From Flavobacterium sp. 270 (GTDB taxonomy: Bacteria; Bacteroidota; Bacteroidia; Flavobacteriales; Flavobacteriaceae): a stretch of 64,000 nucleotides of DNA. The stretch covers positions 496,001 through 560,000 of the forward strand of contig NZ_SODM01000001.1 of NCBI RefSeq assembly GCF_004368785.1. Direction: 5' to 3'. Position 1 is the stretch's first letter; each line of letters begins with the position of its first letter. The notes below the pieces were generated by a model. It did no database searches and was not told the DNA's origin. It saw only the letters and a list, made by a program, of their open reading frames with translations. Shown in pieces: positions 45,890 through 53,830 of the stretch. The position numbers and the translations under genes were made by a program.

Positions 45890-47104
45890 TTATTTTCTGA
45901 CAGCCTCTAAAGCTAAATTTTTTACTCTATAATTGTTGAAAATCATAAAAACGACTGTAACAATCAAAAGCAAAGAAAGATCTGCCGCGCCAAGTAACAT
46001 CTGGCTTTTTACCTCGAATAAATTAGCAAATCCGTAGCTGAAAACAGAACTAATCATGTACATAACACCGCCTGTAAGTCCGCTTGCGACACCTGCATTT
46101 TTAGAAAAACGAGTTAGACAATAACCGTAAACAATATTAAAAATAAAGCCTCCGGCGATATGAATTCCGATAATAAAACCGATCAAAGTATAAAGGTTAC
46201 TGGTCCAGGAAGCCGTAAAAATCATCAATAGAACCAATATAATTTGGATTCCAAATGCCGTTCCTACTTTTTGAGCCAAAGGTTTTTTGATTAATAATTT
46301 TGCGATAATTCCGCCCGTCATTAAAGAAAAACCAGACAACAAAGAACTGTATCCTGTAGTAATGGCAGAATGTCCTAAAACGCGTTCTATAATAAAAGGA
46401 CTAGATAAACTATACACAATTACGATTCCAAAACAAATCCCGATAATAACAAGACCCAATGTAAAATCGGCTGTTTTAAGCATTCCAGAATAGGTTTCTA
46501 CGATTGATTTAAGTTTAAAAGGCTGATAATGTTTTAAAGATTCACCGCTGTAAATCAATTCTAAAATCAGGAAAGCCAATGATAAACCGCCTAGAAAATA
46601 AAAGTTAGATCTCCAGCCAAAACTGCTTTGCAGATAACCTCCTAAAAACGGAGCCATAATAGGCGCAGTTGCCCAGATAATAGAAAATAAACTGATATAA
46701 CCTTTTAGTTTTTCGCCCGAAAAAAGATCAACAAAATAAGCACGTTTTCCGACTACAATAAGCGCAATCGTAATTCCCTGAATAATTCGCATGGCGTAAA
46801 TCACATAAATATTCGGCACTAGCGCAATTACAAAACTGGTTAAAGAAAAAAGTGCAAGCGACGCAAGACTAATTTTATAACGTCCGAAACTGTCTAAAAT
46901 ACTCCCGATAAAAAATTGGCTCACACCAACGCTAAACATAAATAACACCAGCGAAAGCTGCACCGCTGCCGCCGAAACATGCAGATCGTTTGCCATTGCA
47001 GGCAGTGACGGTAAATAAATATCTGTTGCAAATCCCGATAACGGAATCAATGCTAAGGCTAATATGGTACTAAAGCCTTTGTGGTTTTCTTGCAAAGTTC
47101 TCAT
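45890..47104 (-). CDS. MFS drug-resistance transporter (Bcr/CflA family)
   Basis: 404 residues with 12 hydrophobic segments. The start LALIPLSGFATDIYLPSLPAM is the Bcr/CflA signature, with motif A-like GSILDSFGRYKISL after helix 2 and motif C-like IIWATAPIMAPFLGG. It probably extrudes drugs or toxic metabolites using the proton gradient. The TetR gene lies 71 bp upstream on the same strand, and a perfect TetR-type operator sits in that gap. Confidence 0.92.
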   Translation of the reverse strand: MRTLQENHKGFSTILALALIPLSGFATDIYLPSLPAMANDLHVSAAAVQLSLVLFMFSVGVSQFFIGSILDSFGRYKISLASLALFSLTSFVIALVPNIYVIYAMRIIQGITIALIVVGKRAYFVDLFSGEKLKGYISLFSIIWATAPIMAPFLGGYLQSSFGWRSNFYFLGGLSLAFLILELIYSGESLKHYQPFKLKSIVETYSGMLKTADFTLGLVIIGICFGIVIVYSLSSPFIIERVLGHSAITTGYSSLLSGFSLMTGGIIAKLLIKKPLAQKVGTAFGIQIILVLLMIFTASWTSNLYTLIGFIIGIHIAGGFIFNIVYGYCLTRFSKNAGVASGLTGGVMYMISSVFSYGFANLFEVKSQMLLGAADLSLLLIVTVVFMIFNNYRVKNLALEAVRK

Positions 47105-47138
47105 TTTTTTTAATTCTTCTTTTTGTTTATTATTAAAA

Positions 47139-47154
47139 TAGACCGTACGGTCTA
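47139..47154. promoter_or_regulatory. TetR operator between the tetR-type gene and the MFS gene
   Basis: TAGACCGTACGGTCTA, a perfect 16-bp palindrome 35 bp before the MFS start. It matches the second site at 47788-47801, with AGACCG/CGGTCT arms in both. Confidence 0.8.
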
Positions 47155-47175
47155 AAATTAGGCAAAAAAAATACG

Positions 47176-47757
47176 TTAGATTACATATTTTTTAAATTCT
47201 TCTTTAATACTTTCTGTAATAACAAGCATTTGTTTGTTATCACTCATCATTTTTCTACATAAAATAGCACCTTCAATCATCGCAAAAATCTTAATACCAA
47301 ATTTTTCTGCATCTAGTTCCGGCGATAGTTCTTTATTATTGATACCATTATTTATAATGGTAAAAAATCTGTTGTGAGCAGAATTAATAGCGCTTTTCAC
47401 CTGCTCTTTCATCATAGGATTGGTGTCGTCTGCTTCAATTCCAAAATTTAAAATCGGACAGCCGTCTGCCATGTTTTCCTCTTTTTCGTAAATCGCCAGC
47501 AAATTAAAAAGTTTTTCCTGAGCCGATTTTCCCTGAGAAACTGCAGTATCTAATTTATTTCTTAATTGTGCTCTTAGATATAGAAAAGATTCCATGCAAA
47601 TCTCTTCTTTGTTTTCAAAATTGCCGTAGATTCCTCCTTTAGCCAATTTTGTAGCTTCCATGATATCACTAAGTGAAGTTCCGGCCATTCCTTTTTTACT
47701 AATAATAGGTGCCGATGTTTCTATAATAAATTGTCGTGTTCTTTCTGCTTTGCTCAT
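47176..47757 (-). CDS. TetR-family repressor of the adjacent MFS exporter
   Basis: 193 residues. The HTH is TSLSDIMEATKLAKGGIYGNFENKEEICMESF (residues 26-57); the GGIYGNFxNKEE stretch is typical of the NemR/YxaF-like group. The effector domain has a lone cysteine in ADGCPILNFGIE, a possible electrophile sensor. Two sites with AGACCG-n2-CGGTCT flank the gene, one in its own promoter and one before the MFS gene, which argues for repression of both. Confidence 0.92.
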   Translation of the reverse strand: MSKAERTRQFIIETSAPIISKKGMAGTSLSDIMEATKLAKGGIYGNFENKEEICMESFLYLRAQLRNKLDTAVSQGKSAQEKLFNLLAIYEKEENMADGCPILNFGIEADDTNPMMKEQVKSAINSAHNRFFTIINNGINNKELSPELDAEKFGIKIFAMIEGAILCRKMMSDNKQMLVITESIKEEFKKYVI

Positions 47758-47779
47758 GATCTTTTTCTTTTTGACTCTG

Positions 47780-47810
47780 CAAAGATAAGACCGTTCGGTC
47801 TAAAACGCAA
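47780..47810 (-). promoter_or_regulatory. Promoter of the TetR gene with operator in the spacer
   Basis: On the minus strand TATCTTTG (47787-47780) is a perfect TAnnTTTG -7 box and TTG (47810-47808) lies 20 bp upstream. The operator AGACCGTTCGGTCT (47788-47801) fills the spacer, so a bound repressor would block RNA polymerase. Confidence 0.75.
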
Positions 47811-47964
47811 AATATTTTAACTTTTAATTTTAAAATCACGATCAAAATTTTCTTTAAAATCAAAATATAAATTCAAAAAAACTCCTATTTAACAAGCTTT
47901 AATAAAGCAAATTATGTGTTTCTATAATTTTAGAATGTACCATTAAAAAATTAACAAAATACTG

Positions 47965-47980
47965 CAATTGTAGCTTTTAA
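47965..47980. promoter_or_regulatory. CAATTGTAGCTTTTAA motif upstream of AraC gene
   Basis: The same motif with one change (CAATTGTAGTTTTTAA) is at 48908-48923, upstream of the HD-domain gene. A TATCTTTG -7 box follows at 48006-48013. The shared motif may be the AraC binding site. Confidence 0.45.
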
Positions 47981-48036
47981 GAAGATTATGAGAACGTTTT
48001 CTAATTATCTTTGTAAAACAATTTCAACTATTAATT

Positions 48037-48894
48037 ATGCTTGCCTTATCTAATTTAGCTGCCGAAAAAGAGATAAAAAATTCATTCTCGATTCATTTTT
48101 TTGAATATAAAGAATATGAGCAGGCGTCTGCTTACAGGCTTACTTACAATAGAATATTGCTGCTTAATTCTGGAATTGGAGAAGTCACAATTGATGATGA
48201 AGTTTTTGAAATTACTGCGAATACACTGTTTTTAATTGCAAAAGGACAATTGGTTCGTTTTAAACCGAAATCAAAATTTACAGGCTACGAGCTTAGTTTT
48301 GGGGATTGTTTCTGGGAAAGAACGCCATCGAGTGCCAATAATTGCAAAGCAGTTTTGTTTAATGATGCCTCTGCAAACCAGACTATTCCGCTTAATAAAG
48401 AAGATCAGGATGAGCTGAGCGCCCTTTTTAAATCTTTATTGTATGAATTTAAAAAGGAAGAATATATCAACCAACTCGATGCAATGGCGGCGTATCTTAA
48501 AATTATCATGATTAAAATTGCCAATGTAAACCATTCGCTGGCAAAAGGTTTTGATAGTTTTGAAAATCAGCTTTATGCGCAGTTTTTGGGTTTAATCAGC
48601 AAGAACTATAAAACCTCGCGTGAAGTCGCAGATTATGCACGTCTTTTAGGCATTTCTGCCCGAAAACTGACGGATTTATCAAAACGCTGCAGTGACCGTG
48701 GCGCAAAAGAATTAATAAACGGACAAATTATTGCTGAGGCAAAACGCTCTTTACAATTTACTTCTAACCCAATAAAAGAAATCGCTTTTCAGCTCAATTT
48801 TGCTAGTCCGGATCAATTCAGTCATTTCTTCAAAAAAAATGCTCAGGTTTCGCCTCTTGATTATCGAGCACTTTTCTTAAACATTGGAATATAA
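48037..48894 (+). CDS. AraC-family transcriptional regulator
   Basis: 285 residues. An N-terminal cupin-like sensor domain (NRILLLNSGIGEVTIDDEVF, FRLIAKGQ-like stretch, about 15-110) is followed by an AraC/XylS double HTH at the C-terminus (LGISARKLTDLSKRCSDRG and IKEIAFQLNFASPDQFSHFF). It is a full-length paralogue of the partial regulator at the left edge. The effector is unknown. The next gene, an HD-domain hydrolase, shares an upstream motif with it and is the probable target. Confidence 0.92.
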   Translation: MLALSNLAAEKEIKNSFSIHFFEYKEYEQASAYRLTYNRILLLNSGIGEVTIDDEVFEITANTLFLIAKGQLVRFKPKSKFTGYELSFGDCFWERTPSSANNCKAVLFNDASANQTIPLNKEDQDELSALFKSLLYEFKKEEYINQLDAMAAYLKIIMIKIANVNHSLAKGFDSFENQLYAQFLGLISKNYKTSREVADYARLLGISARKLTDLSKRCSDRGAKELINGQIIAEAKRSLQFTSNPIKEIAFQLNFASPDQFSHFFKKNAQVSPLDYRALFLNIGI

Positions 48895-48907
48895 TACTTT
48901 ACAAATA

Positions 48908-48923
48908 CAATTGTAGTTTTTAA
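48908..48923. promoter_or_regulatory. CAATTGTAGTTTTTAA motif upstream of HD-domain gene
   Basis: 15 of 16 bases match the motif at 47965-47980. It sits 69 bp before the HD gene start. A perfect -7 box TACCTTTG follows at 48970-48977. Confidence 0.45.
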
Positions 48924-48991
48924 CATGCGCTTGACGGAATTTGGCATTTCAGGAATTGTTTGATCACAATACCTTTGAAAAAAACAAATAT

Positions 48992-49642
48992 ATGTCAGTA
49001 AATAAATTAAAAACAGTTGCAGGAATCACTATTCCTGACAGTTCTATCGCACACCAGGCTACAGAACTTTTATTAGAACACGGAACAGAATTTATTTACA
49101 ATCACTCGCTTCGTGTATTTCTTTTCTCCTCTTTAAACGGAAAAAGAAAACAGCTAAAATACGATGAAGAGTTATTGTACGTAGCTTCCGTATTTCATGA
49201 CTTAGGTTTAACCAAACATTACAGCAGTGCAGATCTTCGTTTTGAAGTGGACGGCGCCAATGCCGCACGCGATTTCTTAAAAAGCCACGGATTGCCAAAA
49301 GAATCTCTTCAATTGGTTTGGGACACGATTGCACTGCACACTACAATTGGTATTGCAGAACATAAGGAACCAGAAGTGGCGCTTATGTATTCTGGTGTAG
49401 GTTTGGATGTTATGGGTGAAGGTTATGAACATCTTAGCGACGAAAACCGAATTCAGATTCTGGATGCTTTTCCTCGTAATGATTTCAAGAAAAACATAAT
49501 TCCAACTTTTTTTAGTGGTTTTGAACACAAAACAGAAACTACTTTTGGAAACATTAAAGCTGATGTTTGTGCTTATATGATTCCGAATTTTCATCGTAAG
49601 AATTTCTGTGACTGCATTTTGCATTCTCCTTGGAAAGAATAA
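48992..49642 (+). CDS. HD-domain hydrolase (cyanamide hydratase-like)
   Basis: 216 residues from ATG 48992. An upstream TTG (48941) is open in frame but lies before the -7 box at 48970-48977, so it is rejected as the start. Metal-binding HD pattern: YNHSLRVFLF, VASVFHDLGLT and IALHTTIGIAEH. The family includes cyanamide hydratase-type and other small HD hydrolases; the exact substrate cannot be told. It follows the AraC gene and shares a promoter motif with it. Confidence 0.85.
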   Translation: MSVNKLKTVAGITIPDSSIAHQATELLLEHGTEFIYNHSLRVFLFSSLNGKRKQLKYDEELLYVASVFHDLGLTKHYSSADLRFEVDGANAARDFLKSHGLPKESLQLVWDTIALHTTIGIAEHKEPEVALMYSGVGLDVMGEGYEHLSDENRIQILDAFPRNDFKKNIIPTFFSGFEHKTETTFGNIKADVCAYMIPNFHRKNFCDCILHSPWKE

Positions 49643-49665
49643 GTCTTATATTGATATAATTAATG

Positions 49666-49697
49666 AAACCGAAGTTTACTCCACTTCGGTTTTTTTG
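49666..49697 (+). terminator. Intrinsic terminator after the HD gene
   Basis: AAACCGAAG / CTTCGGTTT stem followed by a run of T (TTTTTTTG). Confidence 0.88.
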
Positions 49698-49798
49698 TTT
49701 TTAAAATTTACTGGGCTGTATATTTTATAAAAACTGGAATATAATTATAGTCCAGAATGCAATTAATTTTGCCCTGTAAAACTTTAAAAATAAATATC

Positions 49799-50242
49799 AT
49801 GAAAAATTCATTTAAAACACCACAACTGCTTTTACGTCTGGCTTTAGGAATCGGATTTCTTTCTACAGTTTCAGACAGATTGGGTCTTCTTGGTCCATTG
49901 GGAGGAAATATCGAATGGGGAAATTGGCACAACTTCATCAATTATACAGGTACATTAATGCCTTTTCTGGACAGACCGGCTGTAGAAGTTATGGGAACAA
50001 TTGCCACGATTGCCGAAGCTGTAATTGGAATCTTGCTTATTATTGGATTTAAAACCAGACAAGCCGCAATTGCAAGTTGTTTATTGACTTTGATTTTTGC
50101 GCTGGCAATGACTGCATTTTTAGGAATAAAAGCGCCGCTTAATTTTGCTGTATTCTCAACCTGTTCAGGCAGTCTTTTATTGTTAACAATTCCTTTTTAT
50201 AACTGGAGTCTGGATCATCTATTTACCAAAGATGCAGCATAA
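49799..50242 (+). CDS. DoxX-family membrane protein
   Basis: 147 residues from the ATG at 49799 (an upstream ATG at 49757 would add 14 residues unlike the family). Four hydrophobic segments: LLLRLALGIGFLSTVSDRLG, VMGTIATIAEAVIGILLIIG, ASCLLTLIFALAMTAFLGI and FAVFSTCSGSLLLLTIPFY. DoxX proteins are small inner-membrane proteins linked to thiol/oxidative stress, with unsettled chemistry. It overlaps the next gene by 11 bp and is probably co-translated with it. Confidence 0.85.
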   Translation: MKNSFKTPQLLLRLALGIGFLSTVSDRLGLLGPLGGNIEWGNWHNFINYTGTLMPFLDRPAVEVMGTIATIAEAVIGILLIIGFKTRQAAIASCLLTLIFALAMTAFLGIKAPLNFAVFSTCSGSLLLLTIPFYNWSLDHLFTKDAA

Positions 50243-50783
50243 ATTACACCTTATTTTACTGCTTATAACTCCGTTTTTTACACAAGCACAATTAGAATCC
50301 TACGTTCGATATACTGCAGACGGCAATTTAGAACCTAATTTTAATTACAACGGATCAAGAAAAATTACAGAAAAAATTGCCTTTACTTATTTTGGACTTG
50401 TTGAACAAAAATGGAGCGAAGCTTTGGTTGGTCTTAAATATTCTCCATCATCTTCATTCAGCGTGAGCGCAAGCGCCGGAATTGAACAAGGTACAAACAG
50501 CCCAAGATACAGCGCCAGTATTTGGACAGTAAAAGGCAGTACTTCGCTTCTTGTTTTGGGAGAATTAGGAAGCGGAAAAGACAATTATTTGTATAAAATC
50601 AATTTGTTTCATCAATATTCTGATCTCTTTACTTTGGGTATTACGGCGTGGCGATTTCACGGAATTGGCCCGAACTTTAGATTTACAATTCCAAAAATTC
50701 CTTTAACCCTATGGTCAATGCCAGCTTATGATTTTGAAAGTAATACGTTTAAAATCATGATTGGTGTTACTACAAAACTTTAA
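50232..50783 (+). CDS. Secreted hypothetical protein, probably small outer-membrane barrel
   Basis: 183 residues. Short signal peptide (MQHKLHLILLLITPFFTQAQ). Alternating strands such as EKIAFTYFGLVEQKWSEALV, SFSVSASAGIEQ and PRYSASIWTVKGSTSLLVLG, ending FKIMIGVTTKL, look like a small beta-barrel or beta-sandwich. I do not recognise a named family. Its start lies inside the DoxX gene, so the pair works as one unit. Confidence 0.6.
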   Translation: MQHKLHLILLLITPFFTQAQLESYVRYTADGNLEPNFNYNGSRKITEKIAFTYFGLVEQKWSEALVGLKYSPSSSFSVSASAGIEQGTNSPRYSASIWTVKGSTSLLVLGELGSGKDNYLYKINLFHQYSDLFTLGITAWRFHGIGPNFRFTIPKIPLTLWSMPAYDFESNTFKIMIGVTTKL

Positions 50784-50792
50784 ATTTAAAAG

Positions 50793-50820
50793 AAAGCTCA
50801 TCAGGTTTTGATGGGCTTTT
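50793..50820 (+). terminator. Intrinsic terminator of the DoxX pair
   Basis: AAAGCTCATCA / TGATGGGCTTTT with one G-U pair, closed by a T-rich tail. Confidence 0.75.
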
Positions 50821-50907
50821 GGTAATCGTTTTATTTTTTAATACTTCATAATTGATAATTCATAACTCTAAAATGTATTATTTTTACATCGTATTAAAAC
50901 TTCAATA

Positions 50908-51486
50908 ATGGATGCCAAAACAATCTTAAAAGAACATGTATCAAAAATTGCTACGCTGACAGACGAACAATTTGATTATTTCTTTTCGCATTTTAAAACC
51001 GAAACTTTTAAGAAAGGCCAGGCTATTATTTCTGAAGGTCAGGAAGTTGATAAAGAATACTTTGTCCTATCCGGATGTCTGAAAGCTTTTTATGTAAATG
51101 ATGAAGTAAAAATGTACATTCTTCAGTTTGCTATGCCAACCTGGTGGGCGTCTGATTATGCGGCACTTTACAACAAAACCAATGCAACTATAAATGTAGA
51201 TTGTGTTTCTGATGTAGAAATACTATCGTTATCGAACGCTGACCGCGAGAAAATCTGCAGTGAAATACACCAGATCGAGCATTTTTTTAGATGGAGAACC
51301 AATAGAGGTTATGTTGCGTCTCAAAAAAGACTGCTTTCTTTTATGAATAATGACACCAAAACGAGATACGAAGAACTGCTTAAACTCTACCCTGCCCTTT
51401 ATAACATTGTTCCCAAACATTTAATCGCAGCATATCTGGGCGTTTCCAGAGAAACTTTAAGTAGATTATACAACGCTTCAAAATAG
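50908..51486 (+). CDS. Crp/Fnr-family transcriptional regulator
   Basis: 192 residues. Cyclic-nucleotide-binding-like beta barrel (FKKGQAIISEGQEVDKEYFV, residues 34-53) and a C-terminal HTH (LIAAYLGVSRETLSRLYNAS). The canonical cAMP-binding R-S pair is not evident, as in most Bacteroidota members, so the ligand is unknown. It sits 95 bp upstream of the YceI gene, and a perfect CRP-type site lies in that gap, so it likely controls the genes that follow. Confidence 0.9.
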   Translation: MDAKTILKEHVSKIATLTDEQFDYFFSHFKTETFKKGQAIISEGQEVDKEYFVLSGCLKAFYVNDEVKMYILQFAMPTWWASDYAALYNKTNATINVDCVSDVEILSLSNADREKICSEIHQIEHFFRWRTNRGYVASQKRLLSFMNNDTKTRYEELLKLYPALYNIVPKHLIAAYLGVSRETLSRLYNASK

Positions 51487-51498
51487 CCTTTTTACGAA

Positions 51499-51514
51499 TG
51501 TGATCTACATCACG
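51499..51514 (+). promoter_or_regulatory. CRP/FNR-type binding site upstream of YceI
   Basis: TGTGATCTACATCACG fits TGTGA-n6-TCACA with one mismatch. A near-consensus -7 box TTCCTTTG at 51537-51544 puts the site about 44 bp upstream of the expected transcription start, an activating position. Confidence 0.7.
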
Positions 51515-51580
51515 TAACCAATCCCCCATATCGCCATTCCTTTGTACTATAAATTAATAACAATTTAAAAATACAATATT

Positions 51581-52114
51581 ATGGAAACTCAAAATTTTAA
51601 AATCGCAAATGCTCAAAGCAGCGTAAACTGGACTGGTAGAAAAGTAACTGGTGCTCACAATGGAACAATTGATATCGAAGAAGGCAACTTCACTTTTACA
51701 AACGGTGATCTTACTGGCGGAAAAGTAGTTATTGATACTACTTCTATCAAAATCCTTGACGTTACAGATGCTCCAACAAACCAACAATTTGCCGGACATT
51801 TAGCTTCTGATGATTTCTTTTCTACAGAAAAATTTCAAACTGCATTTTTAGACATTACTTCTGCAACAAAACAAGCAGATTCAATTTATTATGTTGAAGG
51901 TAAACTAACTATCAAAGCAATCACTCACCCAATTGGTTTTACTTTATCTGTAAATACAACCGAAGACACATTAAAAGCTTCTGGTAAAATCATTATTGAC
52001 CGTACCAAATATGAAATGAAATTCCGTTCTGGAAATTTCTTTGTAAATCTTGGAGACACACTTATCTACAACGAATTTGAACTTGATGTTGATTTAACAG
52101 CAAGACTTTCATAA
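51581..52114 (+). CDS. YceI-family lipocalin-like protein
   Basis: 177 residues, one YceI domain: SSVNWTGRKVTGAHNGTIDI, FTFTNGDLTGGKVVIDTTSI, HLASDDFFSTEKFQTAFLDI and LTIKAITHPIGFTLSV. YceI proteins bind polyisoprenoid or hydrophobic ligands; most are periplasmic, but no signal peptide is seen here, so it is probably cytoplasmic. It is followed by the tautomerase gene 33 bp away and preceded by a CRP-type site. Confidence 0.92.
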   Translation: METQNFKIANAQSSVNWTGRKVTGAHNGTIDIEEGNFTFTNGDLTGGKVVIDTTSIKILDVTDAPTNQQFAGHLASDDFFSTEKFQTAFLDITSATKQADSIYYVEGKLTIKAITHPIGFTLSVNTTEDTLKASGKIIIDRTKYEMKFRSGNFFVNLGDTLIYNEFELDVDLTARLS

Positions 52115-52147
52115 TCTATTTTTTGATAATCTATAATTCAAAAAGTC

Positions 52148-52366
52148 ATGCCATACGTAAAAATAGAAGTAACCCGTGAAGGCGTTACAAGAGAGCAAAA
52201 ACAACAGCTTATTGCTGGAATTACAGAACTTATTACTACTGTATTAAACAAAGATCCAAATCTTACTCATGTTGTAATTCAGGAAATTGAATTAGACGAT
52301 TGGGGATTTGCAGGCGAACAAGTTTCGGTTTTACGAGAAAAAGGTATTACCGCTCAAAAAAAATAA
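52148..52366 (+). CDS. 4-oxalocrotonate tautomerase family protein
   Basis: 72 residues. After Met removal the N-terminal proline (MPYVKIEVTREG) is the catalytic base of the tautomerase superfamily. REQKQQLIAGITELITTVL and VVIQEIELDDWG match the family. The substrate is unknown. It closely follows YceI. Confidence 0.9.
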   Translation: MPYVKIEVTREGVTREQKQQLIAGITELITTVLNKDPNLTHVVIQEIELDDWGFAGEQVSVLREKGITAQKK

Positions 52367-52388
52367 TTAACATCTTTTAGAAGTACTA

Positions 52389-52421
52389 AACTTTGTCAAA
52401 GTTTGAAACTTTGACAAAGTT
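52389..52421. repeat. Dispersed CTTTGTCAAAGTTT palindrome, copy 3
   Basis: AACTTTGTCAAAGTTT and its complement around G. No T-run. It lies between the tautomerase and SDR genes. Same core as 3976-4009 and 14509-14540. Confidence 0.8.
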
Positions 52422-52457
52422 ACAGCTCTAAAAAACTATCAAATAAAAAATATAAAA

Positions 52458-53195
52458 ATGAAAACAATAATAGTAACCGGTGCTTCTACCGGAATAGGAA
52501 AATCAATAACTGAGTTATTTTTAGAAAAAGGGTATAATGTAGTAATCAATTCTGCCAATTTAAGCAACCTTGAAAATACATATAACGAATTGGGACACCA
52601 TAACCAATTAGCAATGGTACATGGCGATATCAGTTTAATTTCAACAGGAAAAAAATTAATAGAAACTGCTGTAGAACGTTTTGGAAGTGCAGATGTATTG
52701 GTAAACAATGCCGGAATTTTTGAACCAAAATCTTTCTTAGATGTAGAAGAAAAAGATTTAGACCTGTTTTTAAACATCAACCTAAAAGGAACTTTTTTTA
52801 CAAGTCAGGCCGCTATAAAACAAATGCTTAAACAAGGCGAAGGATCAATCATCAATATTGGAACTGTATTAGTAGATCACGCGATTGACGGGTTTCCTGC
52901 AACTGCTCCAATTTCTAGTAAAGGTGGTATTCACGCACTTACAAGACAATTGGCAACTGAATTCGGAAAAAATAACATTCGCGTAAATGCAATTGCTCCT
53001 GGTATTATCAGAAGTCCGCTTCAAGCAAAAACCGGAGTTGATAACGCCGATAGTTTAGCAGGTTTACATTTGCTAAAACGTATTGGAGAAACCAGCGATG
53101 TAGCGCAATTGGCTTTATATCTTGCTGAAAGTAACTTTGTAACCGGAGAAATCATTAATTTAGATGGTGGACACGTTGCTGGTCATAGTATTTAA
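52458..53195 (+). CDS. Short-chain dehydrogenase/reductase with altered active site
   Basis: 245 residues. NAD(P) motif TGASTGIG (7-14), NNAG (83-86) and the LNINLKG segment are intact, and the C-terminal NLDGGHVAGH is typical of FabG-like SDRs. The catalytic Tyr-x-x-x-Lys, however, reads P151-I-S-S-K155, so the tyrosine is a proline, and no serine stands at the usual position about 13 residues before it. Dehydrogenase activity is therefore doubtful. It may be a ligand-binding or regulatory SDR. Same direction as YceI and the nitronate monooxygenase. Confidence 0.85.
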   Translation: MKTIIVTGASTGIGKSITELFLEKGYNVVINSANLSNLENTYNELGHHNQLAMVHGDISLISTGKKLIETAVERFGSADVLVNNAGIFEPKSFLDVEEKDLDLFLNINLKGTFFTSQAAIKQMLKQGEGSIINIGTVLVDHAIDGFPATAPISSKGGIHALTRQLATEFGKNNIRVNAIAPGIIRSPLQAKTGVDNADSLAGLHLLKRIGETSDVAQLALYLAESNFVTGEIINLDGGHVAGHSI

Positions 53196-53223
53196 TAAGT
53201 TTAAGAGTTAAGCTCATCTATAA

Positions 53224-53363
53224 AATCTCTCGCAAAGACGCAAAGTCGCAAAGTTCTTTATTATCATATTAATAAACCTATAGTCTATTTACAATATACT
53301 TAAAGTATAATTAAACGATATTTATACTTAAAAAACTTTGCGACTTCGCGTCTTTGCGAGATT
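53224..53363. repeat. Inverted repeat with CGCAAAGACGCAAAGTCGCA arms
   Basis: Arms 53224-53255 and 53334-53363 match closely as reverse complements (TCTCGCAAAGACGCAAAG). It lies between the SDR and NTF2-like genes, with AATCTAAAATC repeats after it (53403-53433). A shorter relative is at 54923-54975. Confidence 0.85.
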
Positions 53364-53448
53364 AAAAACCATCAGCGTATTTAATAAAAACTCAACATCT
53401 CTGCAATCTAAAATCTAAAATCAACAATCTAAAATAAAAAAAAGCGTC

Positions 53449-53826
53449 ATGGAAAATTTCACAACAAATGCAGCCCTGATTACCGCCGTTCTTATGAATT
53501 ACTTCAACGGAATTTATAATGGCGACGTGACGACCCTGAAAACCGTTTTTCATCCGCAGGCGATAGTTGCCGGCGATATCAACGGACAACCTTATTTTAA
53601 AACCGTAGATCAATATCTGGATGGTGTAAAAAATCGTAAAAGTCCGCATGAACTTGGTGATGAATTTAGAATGAAAATTATATCTTTAGAAATTATCAAT
53701 AATACGGCAATTGCAAAAGTGCAGGTTCCGATTTTTGAATATAATTATTACGATCAGTTAAGCCTCGTTATTGTTGATGGCAAATGGGTTGTAGTGAATA
53801 AATTACTAACAAACGTAAAACAATAA
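53449..53826 (+). CDS. NTF2-like / putative lumazine-binding (SnoaL-type) protein
   Basis: 125 residues. NTF2-like cone: LMNYFNGIYNGDVTTLKTVF, HPQAIVAGDINGQPYF, VDQYLDGVKNRKSP and IVDGKWVVVNKLL. Such proteins act as small isomerases, dehydratases or ligand binders; the activity is unknown. It ends 4 bp before the nitronate monooxygenase gene, so the two are translationally linked. Confidence 0.85.
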   Translation: MENFTTNAALITAVLMNYFNGIYNGDVTTLKTVFHPQAIVAGDINGQPYFKTVDQYLDGVKNRKSPHELGDEFRMKIISLEIINNTAIAKVQVPIFEYNYYDQLSLVIVDGKWVVVNKLLTNVKQ

Positions 53827-53830
53827 AGTG

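Noticed and set aside
48941..48991. TTG start for the HD-domain gene
   Set aside because: It lies upstream of the predicted -7 box (48970-48977); ATG 48992 fits the promoter and the family.
49277..49624. Minus-strand ORF inside the HD-domain gene
   Set aside because: Antisense shadow of a well-supported gene.
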